Assembly (NCBI GenBank): GCA_964596115.1
Contig: CAZQRW010000080.1
Coordinates: 1 to 5,546, forward strand
Direction: 5' to 3'
DNA length: 5,546 nucleotides
Source: CAZQRW01 sp964596115
GTDB taxonomy: Bacteria; Hydrothermota; UBA3072; B12-G15
The notes under the pieces were generated by a model. It had not been told where the DNA came from. It saw only the letters and a list, made by a program, of their open reading frames with translations, and made no database searches. This document shows, piece after piece, positions 1 to 5,546 of this stretch (the first letter of the stretch is position 1; each line of letters begins with the position of its first letter). The position numbers and the translations under genes were made by a program.

Positions 1-1
1 C

Positions 2-1042
2 CAATTAGAAACGCTATCAGAATATCAAACAATAATCCTTAGCAAAAAGCCCGATCTCATCTATAACGATTACAAAAAAACTTCAGTTCATCCTTATATA
101 TTCAAGAAGGCACAATTCTTTTTAAACAGTAGGAGTTTTTCTTCTATCCTAATTTTGGGAGGAGGTGGGATACTGAAAGATTACGGGAATACATCTACTG
201 CACTTAAAAATTTTATGGAAATACCAATGGTAGGTTTAAAAAACAAATATAAAACTATGCTATACTCAGCAGGAGTTGAAAATATAATATTTAATGAATC
301 AAGAGACCTATTAAAAAGAATTCTTAATCAATTTGATATTTTGACTGTAAGAGATCCATATTCTAAAGAAAGATTAAAAGAATTGGGAGTCCAAAAACAA
401 ATATATGTCACTGGTGATCCGGCTGTCCTATTATTATCCAATAGGAAGGGTAAAAAAAACTTCAATATCGATCAACCTCTTATCGTAGTCAGTCTTCGAA
501 ATTGGTTTGAGAAAGGATATTTCCAAACCAATGAGAAATCATTTAACAACTTCCTTTCTGTTCTTGCTTATTCTCTTGATATTATAGTTGAAAAATTTAA
601 CGCAAAAATTCTATTTCTTCCATTCCGTACAGTTCCTTTTGACAATGATAAAGACATAATGAATTATGTAGCCTCAAAAATGAATCATAAGCAAAATATT
701 TTCATTTTGCAAAAAGTGCCTACGTTCGATCAGTTAAAATCAATATACGCACAAACCGTTTTAACTATAGGTATGCGATTGCACTCTTTAATCTTCTCGT
801 TTTCATCATTAACCCCAATGATTGCAATCTCTTACTCAAAGAAGATTATCGATTTTATGAATTATATAAATATGAATGATTTTACGCTTACTATCGATGA
901 TTTTAGTACTAAATCCTTTCTTAATCGAACCGAAAAAATTTATGATAATTTTGAAAAGCTACAACACTCAATATTCATTAATCGCAATGAATATTTAAAC
1001 AGATTAGATGAAAATTATAAGCTCCTTCAAAGCCTACTTTAA
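2..1042 (+). CDS. Polysaccharide pyruvyl transferase family protein (5' end outside window)
   Basis: Members of this family transfer pyruvate from phosphoenolpyruvate to a sugar of a surface glycan, forming a pyruvate ketal in the cytoplasm. The frame is open from the left edge to TAA at 1040-1042, giving 346 visible codons; the family is usually about 350-420 residues, so little is missing. Visible marks in order are a glycine loop ILGGGGILKDYG near codon 50 (nt 158-169), TVRDPYS (nt 344-364), TGDPA (nt 410-424), and a C-terminal GMRLHS (from nt 770) followed by a hydrophobic stretch and ISYSKK. The last block matches the family pattern of R-x-H, then P-x-x-A-I-S-Y-x-x-K. A TTG at 155 is in frame but falls inside the conserved glycine loop, so it is an internal Leu codon and not the start. 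The gene converges on the flippase gene and overlaps it by 9 bp. The acceptor sugar cannot be inferred. Family assignment is strong; the exact substrate is unknown. Confidence 0.9.
   Translation, partial: QLETLSEYQTIILSKKPDLIYNDYKKTSVHPYIFKKAQFFLNSRSFSSILILGGGGILKDYGNTSTALKNFMEIPMVGLKNKYKTMLYSAGVENIIFNESRDLLKRILNQFDILTVRDPYSKERLKELGVQKQIYVTGDPAVLLLSNRKGKKNFNIDQPLIVVSLRNWFEKGYFQTNEKSFNNFLSVLAYSLDIIVEKFNAKILFLPFRTVPFDNDKDIMNYVASKMNHKQNIFILQKVPTFDQLKSIYAQTVLTIGMRLHSLIFSFSSLTPMIAISYSKKIIDFMNYINMNDFTLTIDDFSTKSFLNRTEKIYDNFEKLQHSIFINRNEYLNRLDENYKLLQSLL
970..995. repeat. Perfect 10-bp inverted repeat with 6-nt loop
   Basis: AATATTCATT at 970-979 is the exact reverse complement of AATGAATATT at 986-995, separated by AATCGC. 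It lies inside the last codons of the pyruvyl transferase gene and about 40 nt past the stop of the minus-strand flippase gene. The stem is AT-rich and no U-run follows on either strand, so it is not a canonical intrinsic terminator. It could be a weak 3' end structure for the minus-strand operon, or chance in AT-rich DNA. Confidence 0.35.
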
Positions 1043-2284
1043 ATTTCTTCTCTTATTTGTTAAATACAATGTTACGCCAAATAATAGGGTCGCCAGAAAA
1101 CTTAAACCTTTTATGAATATTGGGCCATTAGATCCAAACTTCAATTCGAACATCCTCAGAAATATTAAATAGGTTGCTAATAATATACCGTTGAAAATGA
1201 AATAATGTATTTTTTTACTGAATCTTAAAATAAGGTATTTAAATGGTGGAAAAAAGATTGTAGGCAAGTATGCCAATATCATTAATCTGAAAAACTTGAC
1301 TGCTGGAAGATATTCTCTTCCAAAGAAAATAAGTACGATCGGTTTAGCAAGTAAAAATAATATTATATTAAATCCAATTAATGAAATACCGATGCCTAAA
1401 CTAATCTTCCAGAATTTTCTCAATTTCTTTAATGAGTCTATTTCAGCAGCTTTTGGTAGTATATACAGGCTTAGAGAACTCACAAAAATCATAATGACAT
1501 TTATCATTCTCAGGGCAAGGGCATAATTGCCCAACTCAACCGGACTTATAAACTGTGATACTGTAAAATAATCTAATCTTACAAATATTAACCAAACAAT
1601 TTCTGACAAAATAAGCCACTTTGCTTTTTGCAGTAATTCTGCCAGTCCTTTTTGGGAAGAAATAATTTTTAGATTTTTAAAAGGCAACAAAAAAATTGCC
1701 AGAACAAGCGCGCCTACAAAATAAACAAATAAATATAAGTAACCATTATTGAACTTTAGAAGGAAAAGAGTCATAACCATTAAAAAAACAGCGAGATAAT
1801 ATATTATCTGCGTTTTACCATATAACTTGAATTTCTGTAATGCTTGGTATATAGATGAGATATAAGTAAGAATCCAAAAAGAGACTGAAAAGATTGCTCC
1901 AAATATTGCGAATCTAACATCAAAGTTAAAAGAATTTCTGAAAAAAAACAATATTAAAATTGTAACAACCATTATCAACAACAATATATAAAGCTTTAAT
2001 AAGGTATAGAGTGATAAAATAGATTCTTTCCTTCTCCCCTTAAGGCTTACAAATTGAAAAACAAATGTTTTATCTATGCCAGCAGTACAATTGCCAAGTA
2101 TTGTCATTATAAAGAAACCTGCTGAGAATGAAGCAAATCCAATATTGCCTAACGATCTTGCAATTAAGATTGTTATTAATCCTCCTAATATACGGGAAAT
2201 GAGTAAACTTGAAGAAACTGTTAAGTAATCTTTTAAGATATTAAATCTTAGGAATGTAATTTTTTTTAACTTATCCCAGCTCAT
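1034..2284 (-). CDS. Wzx-like oligosaccharide flippase (MATE-like polysaccharide exporter)
   Basis: This is a 416-residue integral membrane protein of the polysaccharide transport (PST/Wzx) family. Such proteins flip undecaprenyl-linked repeat units from the inner to the outer face of the cytoplasmic membrane. It is hydrophobic throughout, with roughly 12 plausible membrane segments and short basic loops. Typical landmarks are an N-terminal segment with SRILGGLITILIARSLG (residues 30-46), the mid-protein stretch RLDYFTVSQF followed by ELGNYALALRM (236-260), FFGREYLPAV (320-329) and a Lys/Arg-rich C terminus. Family length (about 400-480) fits. The start chosen is ATG at 2284, which overlaps the glycosyltransferase stop as ATGA and has GGAG 5 nt upstream. 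An in-frame ATG at 2329 would add 15 residues overlapping the previous gene and is less likely. It is the last gene of the minus-strand operon. The transported glycan is unknown. Confidence 0.88.
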   Translation of the reverse strand: MSWDKLKKITFLRFNILKDYLTVSSSLLISRILGGLITILIARSLGNIGFASFSAGFFIMTILGNCTAGIDKTFVFQFVSLKGRRKESILSLYTLLKLYILLLIMVVTILILFFFRNSFNFDVRFAIFGAIFSVSFWILTYISSIYQALQKFKLYGKTQIIYYLAVFLMVMTLFLLKFNNGYLYLFVYFVGALVLAIFLLPFKNLKIISSQKGLAELLQKAKWLILSEIVWLIFVRLDYFTVSQFISPVELGNYALALRMINVIMIFVSSLSLYILPKAAEIDSLKKLRKFWKISLGIGISLIGFNIILFLLAKPIVLIFFGREYLPAVKFFRLMILAYLPTIFFPPFKYLILRFSKKIHYFIFNGILLATYLIFLRMFELKFGSNGPIFIKGLSFLATLLFGVTLYLTNKRRNLK

Positions 2285-3258
2285 TTTTTCTCCATAGAAT
2301 TTAAAATCATAGAGAATACTTCTCTCCATCTCTTCTCTATCTCTATTTTTCTATCTTTTATTTTCTTTTTAATAATGCTTCTTTTAAGAAATGCATTTCT
2401 TACTGCATTGGCAATAGTAATAGCGTCGTTACCAGTGTAAATTAAAGCATCCCCAAATAATTCTTCTATACATCCATAATTATTTGTGACAACAGGTTTT
2501 TCGAGGGCAACACCCTCCCATAATCCACACGTAATAACATCCTTTCTTTTATTTAATGATACTATTACATCGGCTCCCTTCAAAATACTCCAATATTTGT
2601 CGTAATTTACAAAACCTGTAAATATAATATCTTTATGTTTCTGTAAAAACTTAGCTGATTTGTAATCTCCAGTAAATATAAATAGCCATTTATTACCATT
2701 CTCCTTTTTAAGAATATTTGCAGCCTCCAAAGACTCATTAAAAGGTTCATCAATTCCAAATGTTGAAATAAATACTACCTCCTTACAATTATTACATAAT
2801 TTCTCAGATTTTACATCTGGAGGGATTGGTATCGGGTCATTTAGCACCAATGCGTTTACTTTCCAATTTTTTATTTTTTTAAAATTTGAACTATTATGCA
2901 TTAAAATCAGGAATGCTCGTCTAAATAAAAATTTTCTTAAAGGCTGAAAATATCGCCATTTTTTGTCAATAATTTCTCCAGAATGAACATCAAATAAATA
3001 TTTACCGCCAAAAAATAAAGAATAGAAGAATACAATGAATGGAAGAAAAATTGGTGGAACCTGCGCGATTATATAATCAGGCTTTTCTCTTATAAGAATC
3101 AGCAAAGATTTAATCGTACTGATTAAATATCTTAATACGACTGGGAGAGGCAAAGAAAAGAAAAAACCATACAAACGTGCATTAAACTTTTTAGAAAGTT
3201 CCTTTGCTCTTGTTCTTGGAGAAGCCCAAACAATGTAAACAACTTTCTCTTTTCTCAT
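2281..3258 (-). CDS. GT-B fold glycosyltransferase, probably family 4 type
   Basis: This 325-residue protein is likely a cytoplasmic, membrane-associated glycosyltransferase that adds one sugar from a nucleotide donor to the lipid-linked repeat unit. The N-terminal half has a Rossmann-like start, VVYIVWASPRTRAKEL (residues 6-21), hydrophobic helices near 40-85 consistent with membrane contact, and YLFDVHSGE (87-95). The C-terminal half carries VFISTFGIDEPFNE (162-175), a beta strand and Gly in WLFIFTGD (191-198), FTGFV (213-217), then CGLWEGVALEKPVVTNN (244-260), a form of the E-G-x-A-x-x-K-P-V donor-site motif of GT4/GT1-like enzymes. Glu248 is the likely ribose-contacting residue, by analogy. 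ATG 3258 overlaps the preceding stop as ATGA and has no clear Shine-Dalgarno, suggesting coupled translation. Length is slightly short for GT4 (often 350-400), but both domains are present. Cys155 and Cys158 form a CNNC in the interdomain region. The sugar and linkage cannot be predicted. Confidence 0.85.
   Translation of the reverse strand: MRKEKVVYIVWASPRTRAKELSKKFNARLYGFFFSLPLPVVLRYLISTIKSLLILIREKPDYIIAQVPPIFLPFIVFFYSLFFGGKYLFDVHSGEIIDKKWRYFQPLRKFLFRRAFLILMHNSSNFKKIKNWKVNALVLNDPIPIPPDVKSEKLCNNCKEVVFISTFGIDEPFNESLEAANILKKENGNKWLFIFTGDYKSAKFLQKHKDIIFTGFVNYDKYWSILKGADVIVSLNKRKDVITCGLWEGVALEKPVVTNNYGCIEELFGDALIYTGNDAITIANAVRNAFLKRSIIKKKIKDRKIEIEKRWREVFSMILNSMEKK
2290..2293 (-). promoter_or_regulatory. 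Shine-Dalgarno site deciding the flippase start
   Basis: On the minus strand GGAG at 2293-2290 sits 5 nt before ATG 2284-2282. It lies within the last codons (Met-Glu-Lys-Lys-stop) of the glycosyltransferase. Together with the ATGA overlap it favours the MSWDK start over the ATG at 2329. Confidence 0.7.
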
Positions 3259-4721
3259 AATTGATTATTACACATAGATGTTTTTATATTATTTATTGAA
3301 GATATTATTATACCTAAGAAAAAAAATACACTAAATAAACTAATAGATCTGACCCCCCAACCTGACAAACTCTGTATTAATATAGAGGAGAATCCCCCCA
3401 GACCTCCAGCGATAACAGCCAAAGAGACTTCATCTAAGTTAAATGAATTCAAAACTCTGATTCCTCTTAAAAAAAATAATATTATAAATGTCAGAAAGAG
3501 AAATATTCCAAAAATACCTGTCTCTGCAAAATACAGGAGATATAAATTATGCGCAGGGAATTGAGGTGTAGCTGCCGCAATGCCACTCACATCTTCCATC
3601 ATCATTGCATAAGTATAGTTATTTAAACCAACACCCAGGAAAAAATGTCTCCATATTATATGGAGGGCATTCTGGTATTGCGCTAATCTTCCCCCAACAG
3701 TCAACAATCCAAAAACTATAAATCTGAGGTATAGTAACTGGAATAATAAACCAGTGACTATAGCCGCCAAAACTATTATTACAGATATACCAGAGATTAT
3801 AAGTTTCTTAGAAGGCAAATGTTCCTTTGCAAACTTTCCTAAAAGAAAAAAGCTGAAAAAAGAGCCTAAGATAGTCGCAACTATCGCTGAGCGCCCAAGG
3901 GTCATAAAAAGAGCTAATACTGAAAAACCTAAAACCAAAAAGAAGAACATCTTTTTTATCTTTTCCTTCGTAACTGTACTTAGAATAAGAAAAATAGGAA
4001 CATACATAGACAAAAATTTTGCAAGGGTATTGGTTTCTCTTAAAGTTCCTGCAGGTCTCCTAAAAATCTGCGTAGCATAAATTAACCTGGAGGCACTGTG
4101 TGATTCTCCAAATAACAAATCATTCGGGAGTATAGAGAATTCCTGCAAAAATGCAATTGAACTTTCTAATAGCAGTATCATTCCTATAATTATCATAATT
4201 TTATTTAACTTTTCGTTTGAATCAATCAAATAATAAACTGTGATACAAATGGCTCCAGCCACAAGCATTCTAAGTGATTCATAAAATGAAGCCTTTATAT
4301 TAACAGCAGAAATAAATGAAATTAACAGAGAGTAAATAGAGAAAAAAATCCATATATATATTGATTTTTCTATCTTTATATTACTTAATTTCTGTCTATA
4401 GAATATAAAGAGAAGTAATACACTTAACAAAAATGCGACATAAACAGGTGTAATAACAAAATGGGGATATGCTCCTCCAAAATGAGGTTCATAGAATTTT
4501 GTCAAATGATATGTATATGGCAAAAGGGGACCAATAAAAAGCACAAATAAAATTACCAACCATATGCCTCCTGGAGAAAAAAATATCAAAAAGACCAAAG
4601 ACACCAAAGAAGTTATTAATATAGCATATTTAAATTTGATAGCTGGTAATAAAATACTTAAAATTAAAATGGAAACTACAAGAAATACAGCAATTTTATT
4701 AATCTCTTTTTGAAAAGGCAT
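3255..4721 (-). CDS. O-antigen polymerase/ligase-like membrane protein (Wzy/WaaL superfamily)
   Basis: This is a 488-residue polytopic membrane protein with about 11-12 hydrophobic segments. It resembles the Wzy_C/O-antigen ligase superfamily, which polymerises lipid-linked repeat units or transfers the finished glycan to its acceptor on the outer face of the membrane. Visible landmarks are RRPAGTLRETNTLA (residues 221-234), a TLGRSA segment (274-279), GGR (343-345) leading to the start of the large external loop with FLGVGLNNY (361-369), PAHNLYLLYFAETGIFG (389-405), and a hydrophobic C-terminal region. The two loop arginines and the H-N-x-Y-L motif are typical of the family. Start ATG 4721 overlaps the end of the Wzz-like gene by 23 bp; no Shine-Dalgarno is seen, so translation is probably coupled. 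Polymerase and ligase cannot be separated by sequence reading. Placement beside flippase and Wzz-like genes favours polymerase. Two G6 runs occur near the 3' end. Confidence 0.87.
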   Translation of the reverse strand: MPFQKEINKIAVFLVVSILILSILLPAIKFKYAILITSLVSLVFLIFFSPGGIWLVILFVLFIGPLLPYTYHLTKFYEPHFGGAYPHFVITPVYVAFLLSVLLLFIFYRQKLSNIKIEKSIYIWIFFSIYSLLISFISAVNIKASFYESLRMLVAGAICITVYYLIDSNEKLNKIMIIIGMILLLESSIAFLQEFSILPNDLLFGESHSASRLIYATQIFRRPAGTLRETNTLAKFLSMYVPIFLILSTVTKEKIKKMFFFLVLGFSVLALFMTLGRSAIVATILGSFFSFFLLGKFAKEHLPSKKLIISGISVIIVLAAIVTGLLFQLLYLRFIVFGLLTVGGRLAQYQNALHIIWRHFFLGVGLNNYTYAMMMEDVSGIAAATPQFPAHNLYLLYFAETGIFGIFLFLTFIILFFLRGIRVLNSFNLDEVSLAVIAGGLGGFSSILIQSLSGWGVRSISLFSVFFFLGIIISSINNIKTSMCNNQL

Positions 4722-5349
4722 AATATGAGGTTATTATAAAGAATGCAACTAAAAAGGCAATTATCATATTCATTTTTATTTTTGGAGAAGATTTCTTCCT
4801 TGGAGGAGAAGCAAAATCAAGTATTTTTATTAGTGATTTATCACTTGTAAGTTTAAGCCGGATATTCATTGTATCTATCATTGAAATATAATAGTTACAT
4901 ATTTCTGCTGCCCGTTGAGGGCTCCTATCCTTTACTTGAATTCTGATTTCTCCTGTTAAATTAAAAATACCAATTTTGGTTCTTTGGCTTAATAAATCTA
5001 TGGTATTCTCTGTATTCTTTGATTTATAAACTTTATTTAGATTAAATTTTCTTACAACCTTCTCTAAGCATTTTTTACTTTCCAAAAGTGCCTTTATAAC
5101 CTGGGAAGATAAGCCTTGCTGCGAAGTAAATCTGGGACTGAGCAATCCTAAAGGACTGGATAAAGCAGATGATCCTGAAGCAGCCTCTGGCATCAAAAGA
5201 ACTGCCTCTGCTGTAAAAGTTTTGGGGAGAAAAAAACTCACAACCATTGCAATTATTGCTGCGCCCAAAGACACAGAAATAATTTGCCATTTTTTTATCA
5301 GCAAAATTCTCCACAATTCTTTCAAACTGATATACTCCTCCTTATTCAA
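4699..5349 (-). CDS. Wzz-like polysaccharide chain-length determinant (compact form)
   Basis: This 216-residue protein has the architecture of polysaccharide co-polymerases, which control chain length by acting with the Wzy polymerase. An N-terminal ISLKELWRILLIKKW (residues 7-21) precedes membrane segment one (about 22-41). A periplasmic or extracellular domain begins PKTFTAEAVLLMPE (42-55), followed by a Ser-rich linker, conserved helices (81-104), a beta portion with IRIQVKDRSPQRAAEICN (135-152) and a short helix. The Pro-rich ILDFASPPRKKSSPK (176-190) leads into membrane segment two (about 192-212), and the protein ends KRD. These blocks and the D-x-A-x-P-P motif are characteristic. It lacks the long helical arm of enteric Wzz proteins (about 320-370 residues) and is nearer in size to CpsC/YveK-type proteins (about 230). 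No kinase domain follows. The start is TTG 5349 with AAGGAG 8 nt upstream; a second TTG at 5325 is an alternative. It is the first gene of the operon. Confidence 0.86.
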   Translation of the reverse strand: MNKEEYISLKELWRILLIKKWQIISVSLGAAIIAMVVSFFLPKTFTAEAVLLMPEAASGSSALSSPLGLLSPRFTSQQGLSSQVIKALLESKKCLEKVVRKFNLNKVYKSKNTENTIDLLSQRTKIGIFNLTGEIRIQVKDRSPQRAAEICNYYISMIDTMNIRLKLTSDKSLIKILDFASPPRKKSSPKIKMNMIIAFLVAFFIITSYYAFSKRD

Positions 5350-5357
5350 TATAATGA

Positions 5358-5363
5358 CTCCTT
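5358..5363 (-). promoter_or_regulatory. Shine-Dalgarno site for the TTG start of the Wzz-like gene
   Basis: AAGGAG (5363-5358 on the minus strand) is followed by an 8-nt spacer and TTG at 5349-5347. This supports the longer form beginning with residues MNKEEYISL. A second, stronger AAGGAGGAG at 5343-5335 lies inside the first codons and precedes TTG 5325. Confidence 0.65.
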
Positions 5364-5375
5364 TTTTAGTAATGT

Positions 5376-5403
5376 ATATTACCAGAAATTATACAATTGT
5401 CAA
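5376..5403 (-). promoter_or_regulatory. Putative sigma70-type promoter of the Wzz-polymerase-GT-flippase operon
   Basis: On the minus strand a perfect -35 TTGACA (5403-5398) is followed by 16 nt and TAATAT (5381-5376). The -10 is a 4/6 match to TATAAT and is preceded by TGG, an extended -10 TGn element. A transcript would begin near 5369, leaving a leader of about 20 nt that includes the Shine-Dalgarno. A second, overlapping option is a perfect TATAAT at 5393-5388 with only a poor -35 upstream. The element falls in the 69-nt gap between the upstream partial gene and the Wzz-like gene, the expected place for an operon promoter. No operator sequence is recognised. Confidence 0.55.
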
Positions 5404-5418
5404 CATAGAGATGTATCA

Positions 5419-5544
5419 CTAATGACTTCTCAATAAGTAATAACAAGACTTATGAATTTTTGTCAATATTTCTACTGATATACTATTATCTTCCCATCTA
5501 ACCGGAATTTTACCAATTATCTCTCCGTTACTATCAAGCCTATA
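5419..5544 (-). CDS. C-terminal 41 codons of an upstream gene, possibly a family 2 glycosyltransferase
   Basis: On the minus strand one frame is open from the right edge to TAG at 5421-5419, followed directly by an in-frame TGA (tandem stops). The other two minus frames close within 30 bases of the edge. The visible peptide contains GEIIGKIPVRWEDNSIS (residues 7-23) and ends in a Leu-Leu-Arg tail. An I-P-V-x-W motif followed by Asp/Asn and Ser, then a basic and hydrophobic helix, resembles the end of dolichol-phosphate-mannose-synthase-like GT2 enzymes, where E-I-P-V-x-W is common. The match is short, so this is a suggestion. The gene points the same way as the Wzz operon, 69 nt upstream. It may be cotranscribed or stand apart, since a promoter candidate lies in the gap. 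Confidence 0.5.
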   Translation of the reverse strand, partial: YRLDSNGEIIGKIPVRWEDNSISVEILTKIHKSCYYLLRSH

Positions 5545-5546
5545 TA

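Noticed and set aside
155..157. TTG as the start of the pyruvyl transferase
   Set aside because: It falls inside the conserved ILGGGG loop, and the frame stays open with family-like sequence up to the left edge. The real start lies outside the window.
1296..1526. 76-codon plus-strand frame
   Set aside because: It is antisense to the flippase gene, shows no family features and is explained by the opposite-strand coding pattern.
1941..1948. Runs of eight A or T (also at 2250-2257 and 3319-3326) as phase-variation tracts
   Set aside because: Runs of this length are expected in AT-rich Lys and Phe codons. No switch arrangement is seen and all reading frames are intact.
2327..2329. Upstream ATG as the flippase start
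   Set aside because: It would add 15 residues overlapping the glycosyltransferase. The ATG at 2284 has GGAG at good spacing and an ATGA junction like the one at 3255-3258.
3754..4080. 108-codon plus-strand frame rich in Lys, Ile and Thr
   Set aside because: It lies opposite the conserved central part of the polymerase-like gene. Its composition is that of a reverse-complemented membrane protein gene.
5075..5314. 79-codon minus-strand frame with many Phe and Cys
   Set aside because: It is a shifted frame of the Wzz-like gene, which has a clear family match in its own frame.
5222..5422. 66-codon plus-strand frame over the promoter region
   Set aside because: It is antisense to the Wzz-like N terminus and to the promoter, with no ribosome site or recognisable protein features.
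5433..5453. ATAAGT/ACTTAT inverted repeat near the end of the upstream partial gene as a terminator
   Set aside because: The stem is only 6 bp and AT-rich with a 9-nt loop, lies inside the coding sequence and has no U-run after it.

Overview
This is an AT-rich bacterial window (GC about one third by eye) that carries part of a cell-surface polysaccharide locus. The gene set fits a Wzx/Wzy-type pathway: chain-length regulator, polymerase or ligase, glycosyltransferase and flippase, with a pyruvyl transferase alongside. Purine-rich Shine-Dalgarno sequences, a TTG start and a sigma70-like promoter show a bacterium. The phylum cannot be fixed from the sequence; low GC and the short Wzz-like protein leave both Gram-positive and AT-rich Gram-negative or candidate-phylum hosts open.

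Layout. Positions 2-1042 (+) hold most of a polysaccharide pyruvyl transferase whose start lies beyond the left edge. It runs tail-to-tail into a four-gene minus-strand operon, overlapping its last gene by 9 bp. In transcription order (right to left) the operon is: Wzz-like regulator (5349-4699), O-antigen polymerase/ligase-like membrane protein (4721-3255), GT-B glycosyltransferase (3258-2281) and Wzx-like flippase (2284-1034). Each junction overlaps, by 23, 4 and 4 bp. The last two are ATGA stop/start overlaps, so translation is probably coupled. A 69-nt gap (5350-5418) upstream of the Wzz gene holds a good promoter candidate and a Shine-Dalgarno sequence. The right edge (5419-5544, minus) is the last 41 codons of another gene, possibly a family 2 glycosyltransferase.

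How they may work together. The glycosyltransferase, and probably others outside the window, would build a lipid-linked repeat unit on the inner face of the membrane. The pyruvyl transferase could add a pyruvate ketal to it. The flippase would move the unit across the membrane, the Wzy/WaaL-like protein would polymerise or ligate it, and the Wzz-like protein would set chain length. The glycan, acceptor sugars and linkages cannot be read from the sequence.

No novel system is evident. The points worth a second look are small: tandem Shine-Dalgarno/TTG pairs at the Wzz start, a perfect 10-bp inverted repeat just past the operon end, a compact Wzz protein lacking the usual long helical arm, and the convergent coding overlap. 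No RNA gene, insertion sequence, CRISPR array or attachment site was seen, and no stretch longer than 300 bases lacks a gene.
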